A stretch of DNA of 64,000 bases from Kibdelosporangium philippinense. Its GTDB lineage: Bacteria; Actinomycetota; Actinomycetes; Mycobacteriales; Pseudonocardiaceae. The DNA lies in the NCBI RefSeq assembly GCF_021390435.2, contig NZ_JAJVCN010000004.1, positions 186,001-250,000 on the forward strand, read 5' to 3'. Of the stretch, positions 32,854 to 41,321 are shown in pieces. The translations under genes and the position numbers were made by a program. Under the pieces are notes generated by a model. That model did not search any database. It was not told where the DNA came from and saw only the letters and a list, made by a program, of their open reading frames with translations. The stretch's first letter is position 1, and each line of letters opens with the position of its first letter.

Positions 32854-35800
32854 TCAGTTGAGCTTGTACGCGTTGATGATCGTCTGCTCGACGGTGTTAC
32901 CCGCCCGGTCGGTCGCCTTGGCCCGCAACGACACCGACGTGGCATCGTTCGGGTGCTGGACGATGGCGAACACGTTCGCCACGACCGTCGTCGCCGTCCA
33001 CGTCTGGCCGCCGTCGAACGACGCGTCGACGGTCAGTGACTTGGGCACCGTGCCCTGCCCGCTGTTCTGGGCCTGCACGGATACCGGCAGGATGAACGAC
33101 TCACCCGCCGGAGCGGAGTTCGTGGCGTCCAACGCGGGCGTGTACCGCACGGTGGACAACGGCAGCCGGACCGGATCCGTGCCGACCGGACCCGAACGGA
33201 ACGTCCACGCGCCACGAACTGTCGTGGACACGTCGGACACGCCACTGCGGACCGCCTCGGCCGTCAGCGTGTACGTGCCCGTGTCCGCGGGAACGTCGAA
33301 CTGGCCGTACGCGGCACTCGGAGATTCACCGATCTTCTTGCCGTCGCGGTAAAGCACGGTCGATCCCTTGTCCACAAGGGACGAACCGGCGTTGCCTGCC
33401 GCGTCACCGAACAACGGGATGTTCACGAAGATCTTGTTCTCCGTGCGGGTGACGTACTGGCTTGCCGCCCTGGTCTGCGGCATGACCGGGGAGAACACGC
33501 CACGGTTGTAGGACTCCTCGTACGTCCGGCCTGCCTGGAACACCTTCACCGGGCTGGCCAGCCGGGACTCGAGGAGCCGGCCGTCCTCGCTCAGCTGGTA
33601 CAGGCCTGGGCTCCACGCCGCGTCCTCGGTCGTGTAGTACTCGTGGCGGTCACCTGGCAGCTTGACCGGCAGCAACGTCGCCCACGCACCAGGGCCGAGG
33701 CCGAACTTCGGGTACGGGAACGCGTAGCGCAGACCGGTCTTGCCCGGCACGGTCGCCGCGAAGGTGCCGTGCACGTGCGCGAGGCTCTCCTTCTTCACCG
33801 CCTTGGTGTAGCCGGTCGGGAAGACACCGTTCTGGTAGAAGGCCAATCCGTGGTAGTCACCGGACGGCGTGTCCCACTGGCTGTTGATCTGGGTGATCAG
33901 TTCCGTCGGCGGCAGTTCCGGGCCGACGTGCGCGGTGTGCAGCTGCCCGAGGTTGCCGCCGAGCAGCACCCAGCCGTAGCCGAAGCTGTTGCGACCCAAC
34001 GTCCGTTGGTACGTGAAGTCGGCGAGCAGCATGGTCGACGCCGGATCCGTCGGCGTCACCTTGGTCGGTTTTGTCCGCCGGAAGTCCAGATCGATCGTGG
34101 TGTCCTCGTTCAGGGTGAAGGACGGGAACGCCAGCCAGTTGATGACTTCCTGGCCGGGTAGCGCGCTGTCGATCACGTAGTTGCCCTTGGGCAGACGCAG
34201 CGTCGGGCTGCCGTCCGGATCGAACGCGGAGCTGAACTTGCCCGATTCCAAGCCGTACAACGCGGTGCTGTACCCCTTGGCAGGCGCGCCATCCAGCCCG
34301 ATGTGGTTGATGGTCAGCGAGTAGCTCTCCGGCTCGCGGTTGATCGCCACCGGCGTGTTGACCGTGACGTCACCAGCGGTCGCGGTCAGCGTTCCCGAGT
34401 AGACGCCGTCCAGCGCGTTGATCTTGGTGTTGCCGGTGATGGTCACCTTGGCCTCGCCGCCGGCTGGCACGGTCACCTTCGTGGGCGACGCGGTGAGCAG
34501 GCCCGCCGGGGCTGGCTTGCCGTCCGGGCCGAGCGCGTTGACCGTGACGTCGAACGTGACATCCGCCTTGCCCGCGTTGCGGTAGGTCAGGCTCTTGTCG
34601 ACGGGCTGGTCGTCGTCGTGCGGCCACAGCTGGGTGCCGAGGCTGATGCTGGTCGGCGAGGTCGTCACGGCCTGCGTGATCGCCTTGGCCACATCGACAC
34701 GGCCCGAACCCTGTTGGAACGCGTTGAGGCTGGCGTTGGGTTTCGCCGACGCGGCGAGCGTCGACTTGATCTGCTCGCCGGACCAGTCCGGGTGCACCTG
34801 CGCCAACAGCGCGGCGGCACCAGCGACGTGTGGCGTTGCCATGGACGTGCCGGAGATGGAGATGTAGCCGTCGGCGACCGGCGCGCCGATCCGGGCGTTG
34901 GCGGCCTTTGCCGCGGCGATGCCGACACCGGGCGCGGTGACGTCCGGCTTGATCCCCGCGTCACCGATACGCGGGCCACGGCTCGAGAACTGCGCGATGC
35001 TCTCGTCACGGTCGATCGCGCCGACCGTCAGAGCGGCGTCCGCGCTACCCGGCGAATCGATGGTTTCCCCGCCGGGGCCGCTGTTGCCCGCGGCGATGAC
35101 GAACAGTGTGCCGTGCTTGGCGGACAACGTGTTCACGGCTTCTTCGATCGGGTCGATGTCCGGCGTGTCCGCGCCGCCGAGGCTCAGGTTGACGATCTTG
35201 GCGCCCTGGTCGACCGCCCACTGCATGCCGCCGATGATCCACGAGTCATAGCCGTAGCCGCCGTCGGAGAGCACCTTGCCGTCGAGGATGTTGGCGCCGT
35301 ACGCGACACCCTTGTACTTGCCGTTCGCCTTGGCGCCGGTGCCTGCGATGGTCGAGGCGACGTGCGTGCCGTGGCCCACGCGGTCGACGGCGTCGGGGGA
35401 GTCGCTGAAGTTCTTCTCGCCGATCTCACGGGTGGCGAGGTCGGGGTGCGTCTGGTCGACGCCGGTGTCCAGCACGGCGACCTTCACGCCTTCGCCGGTG
35501 AATCCGGCCTGCCACGCGGCAGGGGCGCCGATCTGGGCAGTGCTGCGGTCCAGCGAGGCTTTGCGCTTGCCGTCGAGCCAGACCTTCTTCACTGATCCGC
35601 TTGTCAGCGACGACCATGCGGCGCCGCTCTTGTCCGCGGTGACCGCGGAAGCGTTGACAGCGGACAGGTTCGCGGTTGTGGTCACGCCCGCGACGCGGGC
35701 TCCTGGTGCGTGGCTGACGATCAGCGGCACGGTGTTGCTGTTCGCGCCGTCCGCGTAGCCGGATTCGGTCAGCAGGGTGATGTCGAACAGTCGCTCGTCC

Positions 35801-36096
35801 AGACGTCCTTGCGCGACAAGGGAAACCGCATCCTTGGGAACGACGTACTGGTGACCTTTGCGTTTGTACGTCGAGAAGGCCATTTTCTCCCGGCCCTTGC
35901 CGGGAACGATGGAGCGCACGTTGTACGCCTCATCGACAAGGACAACCCGGTCGCCTGTGATGAGCGTGATCGAAGTGCCGTTGGGTTGCTCGGTAACTGG
36001 TGCCGCGGCGGCACCTTGTGCCGTACTGAACGCCACCCCGAGAACGAGAGCCCCGACGCTGATGCGTCTAGCGGTCCGTCTCTTGGCTGAATGCAC
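32854..36096 (-). CDS. Secreted S8 family serine peptidase (subtilisin type)
   Basis: A 1080-residue exported protease. GTG 36096 follows GGGAGG; residues 1-33 are a signal peptide (KRRTARRISVGALVLGVAF, cleavage near AAAAP). A propeptide runs to about 180. The triad is Asp210 (VAVLDTGVDQTHPDL), His242 (GHGTHVAS) and Ser418 (SGTSMATPHVAGAA), with the oxyanion Asn338 in IAAGNSG. Beyond residue 480 lie some 600 residues of beta-rich domains, including Fn3-like and jelly-roll-like stretches, which may bind substrate or the cell wall. All catalytic residues are present, so it should be an active extracellular protease. Transcribed alone, with a hairpin after the gene. Confidence 0.93.
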   Translation of the reverse strand: MHSAKRRTARRISVGALVLGVAFSTAQGAAAAPVTEQPNGTSITLITGDRVVLVDEAYNVRSIVPGKGREKMAFSTYKRKGHQYVVPKDAVSLVAQGRLDERLFDITLLTESGYADGANSNTVPLIVSHAPGARVAGVTTTANLSAVNASAVTADKSGAAWSSLTSGSVKKVWLDGKRKASLDRSTAQIGAPAAWQAGFTGEGVKVAVLDTGVDQTHPDLATREIGEKNFSDSPDAVDRVGHGTHVASTIAGTGAKANGKYKGVAYGANILDGKVLSDGGYGYDSWIIGGMQWAVDQGAKIVNLSLGGADTPDIDPIEEAVNTLSAKHGTLFVIAAGNSGPGGETIDSPGSADAALTVGAIDRDESIAQFSSRGPRIGDAGIKPDVTAPGVGIAAAKAANARIGAPVADGYISISGTSMATPHVAGAAALLAQVHPDWSGEQIKSTLAASAKPNASLNAFQQGSGRVDVAKAITQAVTTSPTSISLGTQLWPHDDDQPVDKSLTYRNAGKADVTFDVTVNALGPDGKPAPAGLLTASPTKVTVPAGGEAKVTITGNTKINALDGVYSGTLTATAGDVTVNTPVAINREPESYSLTINHIGLDGAPAKGYSTALYGLESGKFSSAFDPDGSPTLRLPKGNYVIDSALPGQEVINWLAFPSFTLNEDTTIDLDFRRTKPTKVTPTDPASTMLLADFTYQRTLGRNSFGYGWVLLGGNLGQLHTAHVGPELPPTELITQINSQWDTPSGDYHGLAFYQNGVFPTGYTKAVKKESLAHVHGTFAATVPGKTGLRYAFPYPKFGLGPGAWATLLPVKLPGDRHEYYTTEDAAWSPGLYQLSEDGRLLESRLASPVKVFQAGRTYEESYNRGVFSPVMPQTRAASQYVTRTENKIFVNIPLFGDAAGNAGSSLVDKGSTVLYRDGKKIGESPSAAYGQFDVPADTGTYTLTAEAVRSGVSDVSTTVRGAWTFRSGPVGTDPVRLPLSTVRYTPALDATNSAPAGESFILPVSVQAQNSGQGTVPKSLTVDASFDGGQTWTATTVVANVFAIVQHPNDATSVSLRAKATDRAGNTVEQTIINAYKLN

Positions 36097-36265
36097 CTGA
36101 AAAACCTCCCGATCGGTTTTCTGCGCATGCCCCAGACATCGACGGTATGGAGTCGATGAACCACTGTCAGTGGTCACCGCAAGCTATCGGTGACTCAATG
36201 GGGTGACAAGTCCTCAACAGGACAAACTCGAAAGTAAATTTCCCCAGCGAGCAATCACTGGGTGT

Positions 36266-36775
36266 TTATGGACGTTCGCTGACCGTCCCATCGGGGGACA
36301 CCAGTACGCCACCTTGCGGTGTGCCGCCTCCGCAGTCCGGACCAGACGGATAGCTGACTTTCGGCGTGATCATCAGACGGGGTGCGCCGATCTCGGCACC
36401 GGCTGGATCGATCAATCGCAGCGTGACTTCAACCGGCCCGGCGGGCAGTTCCGGCAGGTCGGCGAAGGAATTCTTGCCACCGGTCTGCTCGAGCCGCGCA
36501 CCGCACGCGGTATCCGGTCCAGTTGACGGGCAAGGCTGCGCGCTGGCCGAGGTCGATGGATACAACTCAAGACGCTTGTCGTGGCACGAGGAGTTCCAGC
36601 ATGCGGTCAGTCGTGCGGAGCCGACCTTCGGCGCGTATGCCGGGTCGATGTCCAGCGAAATGCCCTTCCGGAGGGCCGCACCACCGCACGGCATGCCCGC
36701 GCCTTGCAGGGTGGTCCCGCAGCCGGTCAACGCGGCGCAGGCGAGGGCGAGTGCGGCGACGAGGTTCCGGTTCAC
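36266..36775 (-). CDS. Putative lipoprotein
   Basis: A 169-residue protein with a lipoprotein signal: NRNLVAALALACAALTGCG, where LTGC is the lipobox and the cysteine is near residue 19. The mature part has six more cysteines (CGG, CWNSSC, CPST, CGAR, CGGG) and looks like a beta-sandwich, with ELPAGPVEVTLRLIDPAG resembling a carbohydrate-binding or immunoglobulin-like strand pattern. No family is recognised. GTG 36775 gives the shortest signal peptide; an upstream ATG at 36811 would extend into the previous gene. Follows the DUF692 partner gene by 16 bases and may be the last gene of that operon. Confidence 0.65.
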   Translation of the reverse strand: MNRNLVAALALACAALTGCGTTLQGAGMPCGGAALRKGISLDIDPAYAPKVGSARLTACWNSSCHDKRLELYPSTSASAQPCPSTGPDTACGARLEQTGGKNSFADLPELPAGPVEVTLRLIDPAGAEIGAPRLMITPKVSYPSGPDCGGGTPQGGVLVSPDGTVSERP

Positions 36776-36791
36776 GCCACTAAGACGGTCC

Positions 36792-37139
36792 TCACCAGCT
36801 TCTCGTTGCACGCCTTCGCCACCACTTCACCTTCGCCAGATGTCCCTCAGCCCGCAACCATTCCACGAACCCGCGTGCGTCATCCCGCATCCGGGAACCG
36901 TCCTTGCGGGGATGCGCCTTGGCGTACTCGGTGAACAGCGGGACGAACCTGTCGTCGAGGTCGGCGCACACCTCCGGCTCGACCGTCGCCACGATCTGCC
37001 GCCGTTTCGAGCGCAGCGCCCGCGCCTCGACCTCAATGCGGTCCGGATCGAATCCCGGCGGGGGCGGGCCACCGGCCAGCAACGCCTGGAGCAATTGGGC
37101 CTGCTGCTGGGCGAGACGATCGCGTTGTGGCTGCGTCAT
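36792..37139 (-). CDS. Small partner protein of the DUF692 enzyme (SCO6045-like)
   Basis: A 115-residue cytoplasmic protein coupled to the DUF692 gene by an ATGA overlap. A Gln-rich start (QQQAQLLQALLAGGPPPPGF) precedes a helical domain with RSKRRQIVATVEPEVCADLDDRF and DARGFVEWLRAEGHLA. It resembles, from memory, the streptomycete SCO6045 group and, loosely, the N-terminal helical part of DUF2063 proteins that accompany DUF692 enzymes elsewhere. MNIO enzymes commonly need a partner that recruits the substrate, so this is the likely role; that is inference from context. The end is strongly basic (KVKWWRRRATRSW). Confidence 0.7.
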   Translation of the reverse strand: MTQPQRDRLAQQQAQLLQALLAGGPPPPGFDPDRIEVEARALRSKRRQIVATVEPEVCADLDDRFVPLFTEYAKAHPRKDGSRMRDDARGFVEWLRAEGHLAKVKWWRRRATRSW

Positions 37140-37930
37140 AGCCGGTCCCGGATCGCCTGCAGTTCGGCGGCAAGGTCGTCGTCGGACGGGTAGTCGCCGT
37201 CGCGCTCCAACAGCACGCCCGGCGGTTTGGTGCGTTTCACCAACTCCGACAACACGTCCAAGACTTCCGGCAACACGGGGTGGGTGTGCGTGTCGTGGTA
37301 GACGCCGTTGTGTTCCTCGCCGCCCGCGACGTGCACGTACGCCAAGCGTTCCAACGGAAGTTCGTCGAGGAGCTTGACCGGGTCCTGGTTGAGGTTGCGG
37401 GCGTTGGCCCACATGTTCGCGACGTCCACAAGCAACAGACAGCCGGTCCGCTCGGTCAGCTCGCCGAGGAACTGGGCCTCGGTCAGCTCGGCGTCCGGCC
37501 ATTCCAGCAGAGCCGCGATGTTCTCCAGCGCGAACGGCACGTTCAGGTTCGCCTGCACAGTCTTCACATTGGCGACAAGCACATCCAGCGCTTCCCGGGT
37601 CCGCGGCACCGGCATCAGATGGCCGGAGTCCAGTCCGCCCGCGCGCACGAAGCACACGTGATCGCTCGCCAACGGCGCGTCCAGCACGTCCGCGAGCTTG
37701 GCGAGGTGCTCGACCCGTTTCATGTCAACGGGTTCCGCGCCACCGACCGACAAGGACACGGCGTGTGGCAGTACCGGAAGGCCGCGTTCGCGCAGGATCG
37801 TGACGGATTCCGGCAGCCGGTCCGGGTTCAGGTTCTCCGCGACGATCTCGACGAAGTCCACGCCCGGCAGTCGTTCCACCGTGATGTCGATCTCCGAGCG
37901 CCAGCCGATACCCACTCCGAGAGTGTCCAT
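37136..37930 (-). CDS. DUF692 / MNIO-family non-haem iron enzyme
   Basis: A 264-residue TIM-barrel protein of the multinuclear non-haem iron-dependent oxidative enzyme family (relatives MbnB, TglH, ChrH modify cysteine- or Asp/Asn-containing peptides). Expected metal ligands are visible: His56 (LPHAVSL), Asp90-His91 (SDHVCF), Glu136-Asn137 (ALENIAA), Asp169 (LVDVANMWANARN), His200 (YVHVAGG), Asp213 and His215 (HDTHTHP), and Glu242 (LERDGDYP). ATG 37930 is preceded by GGGAGCTGAGGAG. It follows membrane proteins with Cys/Gly-rich tails by four bases and overlaps its small partner gene, making a compact operon. Modification of those tails is a plausible but unproven job. Confidence 0.9.
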   Translation of the reverse strand: MDTLGVGIGWRSEIDITVERLPGVDFVEIVAENLNPDRLPESVTILRERGLPVLPHAVSLSVGGAEPVDMKRVEHLAKLADVLDAPLASDHVCFVRAGGLDSGHLMPVPRTREALDVLVANVKTVQANLNVPFALENIAALLEWPDAELTEAQFLGELTERTGCLLLVDVANMWANARNLNQDPVKLLDELPLERLAYVHVAGGEEHNGVYHDTHTHPVLPEVLDVLSELVKRTKPPGVLLERDGDYPSDDDLAAELQAIRDRL

Positions 37931-37934
37931 CTCC

Positions 37935-38678
37935 TCAGCTCCCTCCCGAACCGCAGCCACCGCCGCTTGGCGACGACGCGCATCCGATCTCGCCGGGGTT
38001 TCCGACTCTCGTGTTATTCCGCAACGCTTTGGCCAGGACCGGGTCAGGGTATGCGCCGAGTCCTTCGAGCGCGACCATCGTCACTGCGTCCGTCTCCGAG
38101 GCGTTGTCGATCATGTAGTCACCTGCCGTGGTTCGCCTTGCCGCGTAAGGCAAGTAGTGCACCGGCAGCAATGCGATGACGAGCAAGGCGAACGTGAGCA
38201 GCGTCAACGCGGCGTTGAGCAGGAACACGCCGACCACTGTCGCCACGATCAACGGCGAGGCCGCTTTGAGCCTGTCGGCAGGCGTCAGGCTGAGCAACAA
38301 CCGCCGGTCCACCAATGACATCCGCGCCTGTGCGATCAGGGCGTGATCCGACAGCGTGGACTTCAGGGTCTTCACCGTGGTGCCCGCCTCGATCCTGGTG
38401 AGGATCACACGTTCCAGTTCCGTGCGCGGCTTGAGCTTCCGGTGGTTGGCCAGGCTGAGCACGCCCGCCCGGCCGATCCGGACCTCCTTGCGCCGCATCA
38501 GGACCGCGATGGTCGTCTCGACCAGCCGTTCCCAACCAGCCCGGAGGAAGGCGACGTCCACAGCGGAGGGGGCGAGGTCGGCCAACGGGACGTCGACCAA
38601 CCTCTGTCGCACTCGTAGCGCCACGGTCGCACCGGCCGCGATCACCAGCACACCAAGGTGCAGTAAGAACTCTGTCAC
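37935..38678 (-). CDS. TIGR04222-like membrane protein with short Cys/Gly tail
   Basis: A 247-residue protein. A membrane helix opens it (LLHLGVLVIAAGATVAL), followed by a cytoplasmic helical domain (VDVAFLRAGWERLVETTIAVL, RRKEVRIGRAGVLSL) parallel to the neighbouring TIGR04222 protein, then two close membrane segments around residues 142-175 and a C-terminal region with YPDPVLAKALR. The last residues are GGGCGSGGS with a Cys further up (EIGCASS). GTG 38678 directly abuts the preceding stop. It is a shorter paralogue of the upstream two genes and feeds into the DUF692 gene four bases on. Confidence 0.78.
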   Translation of the reverse strand: MTEFLLHLGVLVIAAGATVALRVRQRLVDVPLADLAPSAVDVAFLRAGWERLVETTIAVLMRRKEVRIGRAGVLSLANHRKLKPRTELERVILTRIEAGTTVKTLKSTLSDHALIAQARMSLVDRRLLLSLTPADRLKAASPLIVATVVGVFLLNAALTLLTFALLVIALLPVHYLPYAARRTTAGDYMIDNASETDAVTMVALEGLGAYPDPVLAKALRNNTRVGNPGEIGCASSPSGGGCGSGGS

Positions 38679-39566
38679 TCAGGAGCCTCCGCCACCGCAT
38701 CCACCGCCACCGCCGCAGCTGCTACCACCGCTGGAGCAACTGCTTCCGCCGCCGCTGCTGCAGGTGCTGGCGCCGCCACCGAAGAAGACGAAGCTGCTGC
38801 CCGCGTACGTCGAACCACGGCTACGGGACGGTCGCCTCCTTGCCTCCTGGAGGAGCCGGGAGATCGTCACGTCCGGGTACGCCTGCATTCCATCTTTGGC
38901 AACGGCCGCGGCGGCGTCGACGCCTCGGTTAATGCCATCAAGAGCCCGCTTGCCCCCGCTGGTCAGGCCTTCCTTGATCTCCCGCATCGCGAACAGCGTC
39001 ACGATCACGGTCAGGATCAGCAAACCGGTCAGGTAACCAACCGGGAAGCCGAGGTTGACGCCGTTGATCCACCGGGCGATGCCGATCACCAACAGCACGA
39101 CCAACGGCAGCGCCGCGACAAGCGCCTGGCGGCGGTTGCTGCCGTAGTAGTACAGGCCTTTGGCCGCGAGCGACCGGCGGATGGCGTCGTACTCCGGCAG
39201 GTTGGACATGGACGACAGGTGGTAAGGCAGTGGCCGCCCCTGCCGCTTGGTGACTCGGTTGGCCAGCCGCTCTTCCAGCGTCGACTCCGGCTTGGCCCTT
39301 GCGTCGCTGACCGGATACAGCAGACCCTCGCGCTGCACGCGGATCACGTTGTGCGCCACCAGGTTCGCCAGCGCCGACTCAACCACCCGGACCCAGCCGC
39401 CCGCGATGAACGCGGTCTCGTCGACCGTCAGCGGCTCGGGTGACCGCCGGGCGGACCCCGACCGGATCCGCTTGCGCAGCACCAGAGTCGCGACGCACGC
39501 GACCACAAGGCCGCAGATGTACAGCCCCAGGAATTCCGGACCCGAAAGGCCCCAAGGGTTCGTCAT
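38679..39566 (-). CDS. TIGR04222-domain membrane protein with Gly/Cys-rich C-terminus
   Basis: A 295-residue membrane protein starting MTNPWGLSGPEFLGLYICG, the N-terminal signature of TIGR04222 proteins. Helices are at about residues 12-30, 147-165 and 174-193. The cytoplasmic domain between them has ETAFIAGGWVRVVESALANL. The C-terminus, after an Arg/Ser-rich linker (ARRRPSRSRGS), is a low-complexity tail of about 35 residues with four Cys, each in Ser/Gly contexts (ASTCSSGG, SSCSSGG, SSCGGGG, GGCGGGGS). This tail looks like a substrate or metal-binding strap. Downstream DUF692 gene suggests that the Cys may be modified. Function unknown. Confidence 0.85.
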   Translation of the reverse strand: MTNPWGLSGPEFLGLYICGLVVACVATLVLRKRIRSGSARRSPEPLTVDETAFIAGGWVRVVESALANLVAHNVIRVQREGLLYPVSDARAKPESTLEERLANRVTKRQGRPLPYHLSSMSNLPEYDAIRRSLAAKGLYYYGSNRRQALVAALPLVVLLVIGIARWINGVNLGFPVGYLTGLLILTVIVTLFAMREIKEGLTSGGKRALDGINRGVDAAAAVAKDGMQAYPDVTISRLLQEARRRPSRSRGSTYAGSSFVFFGGGASTCSSGGGSSCSSGGSSCGGGGGCGGGGS

Positions 39567-39591
39567 GACCCTCTCCCCTCTATGTGTGTAC

Positions 39592-39627
39592 AGGCAGGCC
39601 CGGGGACACGTGTCCCCGGGCCTGCCT
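39592..39627. repeat. Perfect 36-bp palindrome between two TIGR04222 genes
   Basis: AGGCAGGCCCGGGGACAC (39592-39609) is followed at once by its exact complement (39610-39627), with no unpaired centre. It lies 12 bases after the stop of the upstream paralogue and 25 bases before the start of the next gene. In RNA it would form an 18-bp hairpin, suited to attenuation or to mRNA end protection that sets different levels of the two products. Confidence 0.75.
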
Positions 39628-39638
39628 ACCTCCCCCTG

Positions 39639-40430
39639 TTACCCCTTGCAGCTACCTTCTGTGTTCTCCCCTGAAACCGAACCCCTCCGGCCAAGCAAGG
39701 ACTCCCTGATCACCTGGTCGGGGTGCTCGGTGAACCCACCGGCCGCGACAAGCTCGGCAGGTGCGGTCACCGAGGCACGCCCGACCGCATTCGCCCCCTC
39801 GAACGTCCTCGGGCAGATCGCCTGGCGGTACATGGCGAAACCGATCAGCGCACTGCCGATCAGCAACACCGTCAACCAACCGACAGGCCTGTCGTCAGCG
39901 ACCCCCTCAAGCCACCTGACGACACCGGCCGAGAACACGACGACCGCCGGAACCAAGCTGATCACCTTGCGGCGCTTGGCCAGTTCGTCGTCCACCAGAT
40001 AACCCGCGCTCACCAAACGAGCGACTACTTCACGTACCGCGTCGGACTCCGCGAGCCTGCGCGTGAGGATGGAAATGGACCTGCTGCCATGCCTGGCCAC
40101 GTCCGCGACGATCGTGCGTTCGACAGGATTTTCGCCGCCCCTAATGCGGACGTGCTGACCATTCTGGCTGACCTGCAGATAACCATCGCGGGACGCGCGC
40201 AGCTGGCCGGTGTCGACCAGCTGCGCGACCGCGGCCTCAACCACACGCCGCGGACCCCCGGTCAGGCATGCCAGCTCCTGCGCCGACAGTGCCTGAATGG
40301 GCGCGGTTGTGGAGGCCGCACCCGTACGAGTGAAAATGCGAACTGCGAACGCGAACAGCAAAGTAGCCGAAAACCCGAGCAGATAAATGCCGATGAACGT
40401 CGGCCCGGGCATTCCCCAAGTGTCTTCCAT
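39639..40430 (-). CDS. TIGR04222-domain membrane protein, first gene of the DUF692 operon
   Basis: A 263-residue paralogue of the next gene, starting MEDTWGMPGPTFIGIYLLGF, which carries the same W-G-x-GPxFxGxY signature. Helices lie near residues 12-32 and as a pair around 164-182 and 189-207 (VISLVPAVVVFSAGVVRWL; VGWLTVLLIGSALIGFAMY). The domain between has LTGGPRRVVEAAVAQLVDTG. The tail lacks the long Gly/Cys run and ends GSCKG with a single cysteine. It is separated from the next gene by the 36-bp palindrome. Role unknown; it may partner the Cys-tailed protein in the membrane. Confidence 0.8.
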   Translation of the reverse strand: MEDTWGMPGPTFIGIYLLGFSATLLFAFAVRIFTRTGAASTTAPIQALSAQELACLTGGPRRVVEAAVAQLVDTGQLRASRDGYLQVSQNGQHVRIRGGENPVERTIVADVARHGSRSISILTRRLAESDAVREVVARLVSAGYLVDDELAKRRKVISLVPAVVVFSAGVVRWLEGVADDRPVGWLTVLLIGSALIGFAMYRQAICPRTFEGANAVGRASVTAPAELVAAGGFTEHPDQVIRESLLGRRGSVSGENTEGSCKG

Positions 40431-40546
40431 GATCTTCCCCCTCTCTCCTGCGAGAGCCGGAAATCAAGTGGAGACACCACTTTCTTCCGCCAGGGGGCAC
40501 CCGGCAAGACACCTTGATTAAGATTTAGGGTTGTGTTGGGGGTAAC

Positions 40547-40987
40547 TTAGGATTGTTCTTGACCAGCGTCGTCCGGCCGCAGCGTCAACGAGATGCTGTT
40601 GATGCAGTAGCGCTGGTCAGTGGGGGTCGGGTAGCCCTCGCCCTCGAACACGTGGCCAAGGTGGCTGTGGCACGTCGCACACAGCACCTCGACCCGGACC
40701 ATACCCAGCGCGCGGTCCTCGCGGAGAATAACACTGTCACCGGCGAGCGGCGAGAAGAACGACGGCCATCCGCAATGCGAATCGAATTTCGTCGAACTGC
40801 GGAACAGTTCCGCGCCGCACGCCCGGCACGCGTACACACCGACCGTCTTCGTGTCGGTGTATTCACCGGTAAAGGCGCGCTCGGTGCCCGCCTGACGGAG
40901 TACCTGGTACTCCTCGGCGGTCAGTTGCTGCCGCCACTCCTGGTCGGACTTGACCACGCGCGGAGTGACACCGGTAACGGGCTCCAT
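40547..40987 (-). CDS. msrB: Peptide-methionine (R)-S-oxide reductase
   Basis: A 146-residue MsrB that reduces methionine R-sulfoxide in proteins. Four zinc-binding cysteines are seen in two pairs, YACRACGAELF and LCATCHSHLGH; FDSHCGWPSFF and the catalytic RYCINSISL complete the active site. ATG 40987 (MEPVTGVTPRVV) is chosen; a longer frame to 41041 overlaps the upstream gene. No export signal, so it repairs cytoplasmic proteins. In mycobacteria msrB lies near chdC as well. Confidence 0.95.
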   Translation of the reverse strand: MEPVTGVTPRVVKSDQEWRQQLTAEEYQVLRQAGTERAFTGEYTDTKTVGVYACRACGAELFRSSTKFDSHCGWPSFFSPLAGDSVILREDRALGMVRVEVLCATCHSHLGHVFEGEGYPTPTDQRYCINSISLTLRPDDAGQEQS

Positions 40988-40998
40988 GGACACTTTCG

Positions 40999-41304
40999 CT
41001 AGCCTCCGAAGCTGGACAGGATGAACACCAACGAGTCCCACACCGCGACGCCGACTCCGATCAGGATCAACCCGATGAAGAGCAAGGCAAGCATCCGGTA
41101 GTGGCCACCGAGGCGGTTCGCCGAGTCCGCGAAGTCCGAGATCCCGCCGAGATAACCCTCGACGGTGTACCCCGATCGGCTGGTCTCGATCCGGTCGAGG
41201 TGGGCAGCGAATGCCTTCACCTCAGGGTCGTGCGGGTCTAGGCCTTCAAGGTCCTCGCGAAACCGCTGTGACGCGGGCTCATCAGGGGACGCGTTCACAC
41301 CCAT
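40999..41304 (-). CDS. Small single-pass membrane protein of unknown function
   Basis: A 101-residue protein: an acidic, helical cytoplasmic part (SPDEPASQRFREDLEGLDPH, then VKAFAAHLDRIETSRS) and one C-terminal membrane helix at about residues 71-97 (LALLFIGLILIGVGVAVWD). I recognise no named family. It lies 11 bases from the msrB start and 17 bases after hisS on the same strand, so hisS, this gene and msrB may be an operon. Tail-anchored topology is likely. Confidence 0.65.
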   Translation of the reverse strand: MGVNASPDEPASQRFREDLEGLDPHDPEVKAFAAHLDRIETSRSGYTVEGYLGGISDFADSANRLGGHYRMLALLFIGLILIGVGVAVWDSLVFILSSFGG

Positions 41305-41321
41305 GACAACACCGTAGCCGG

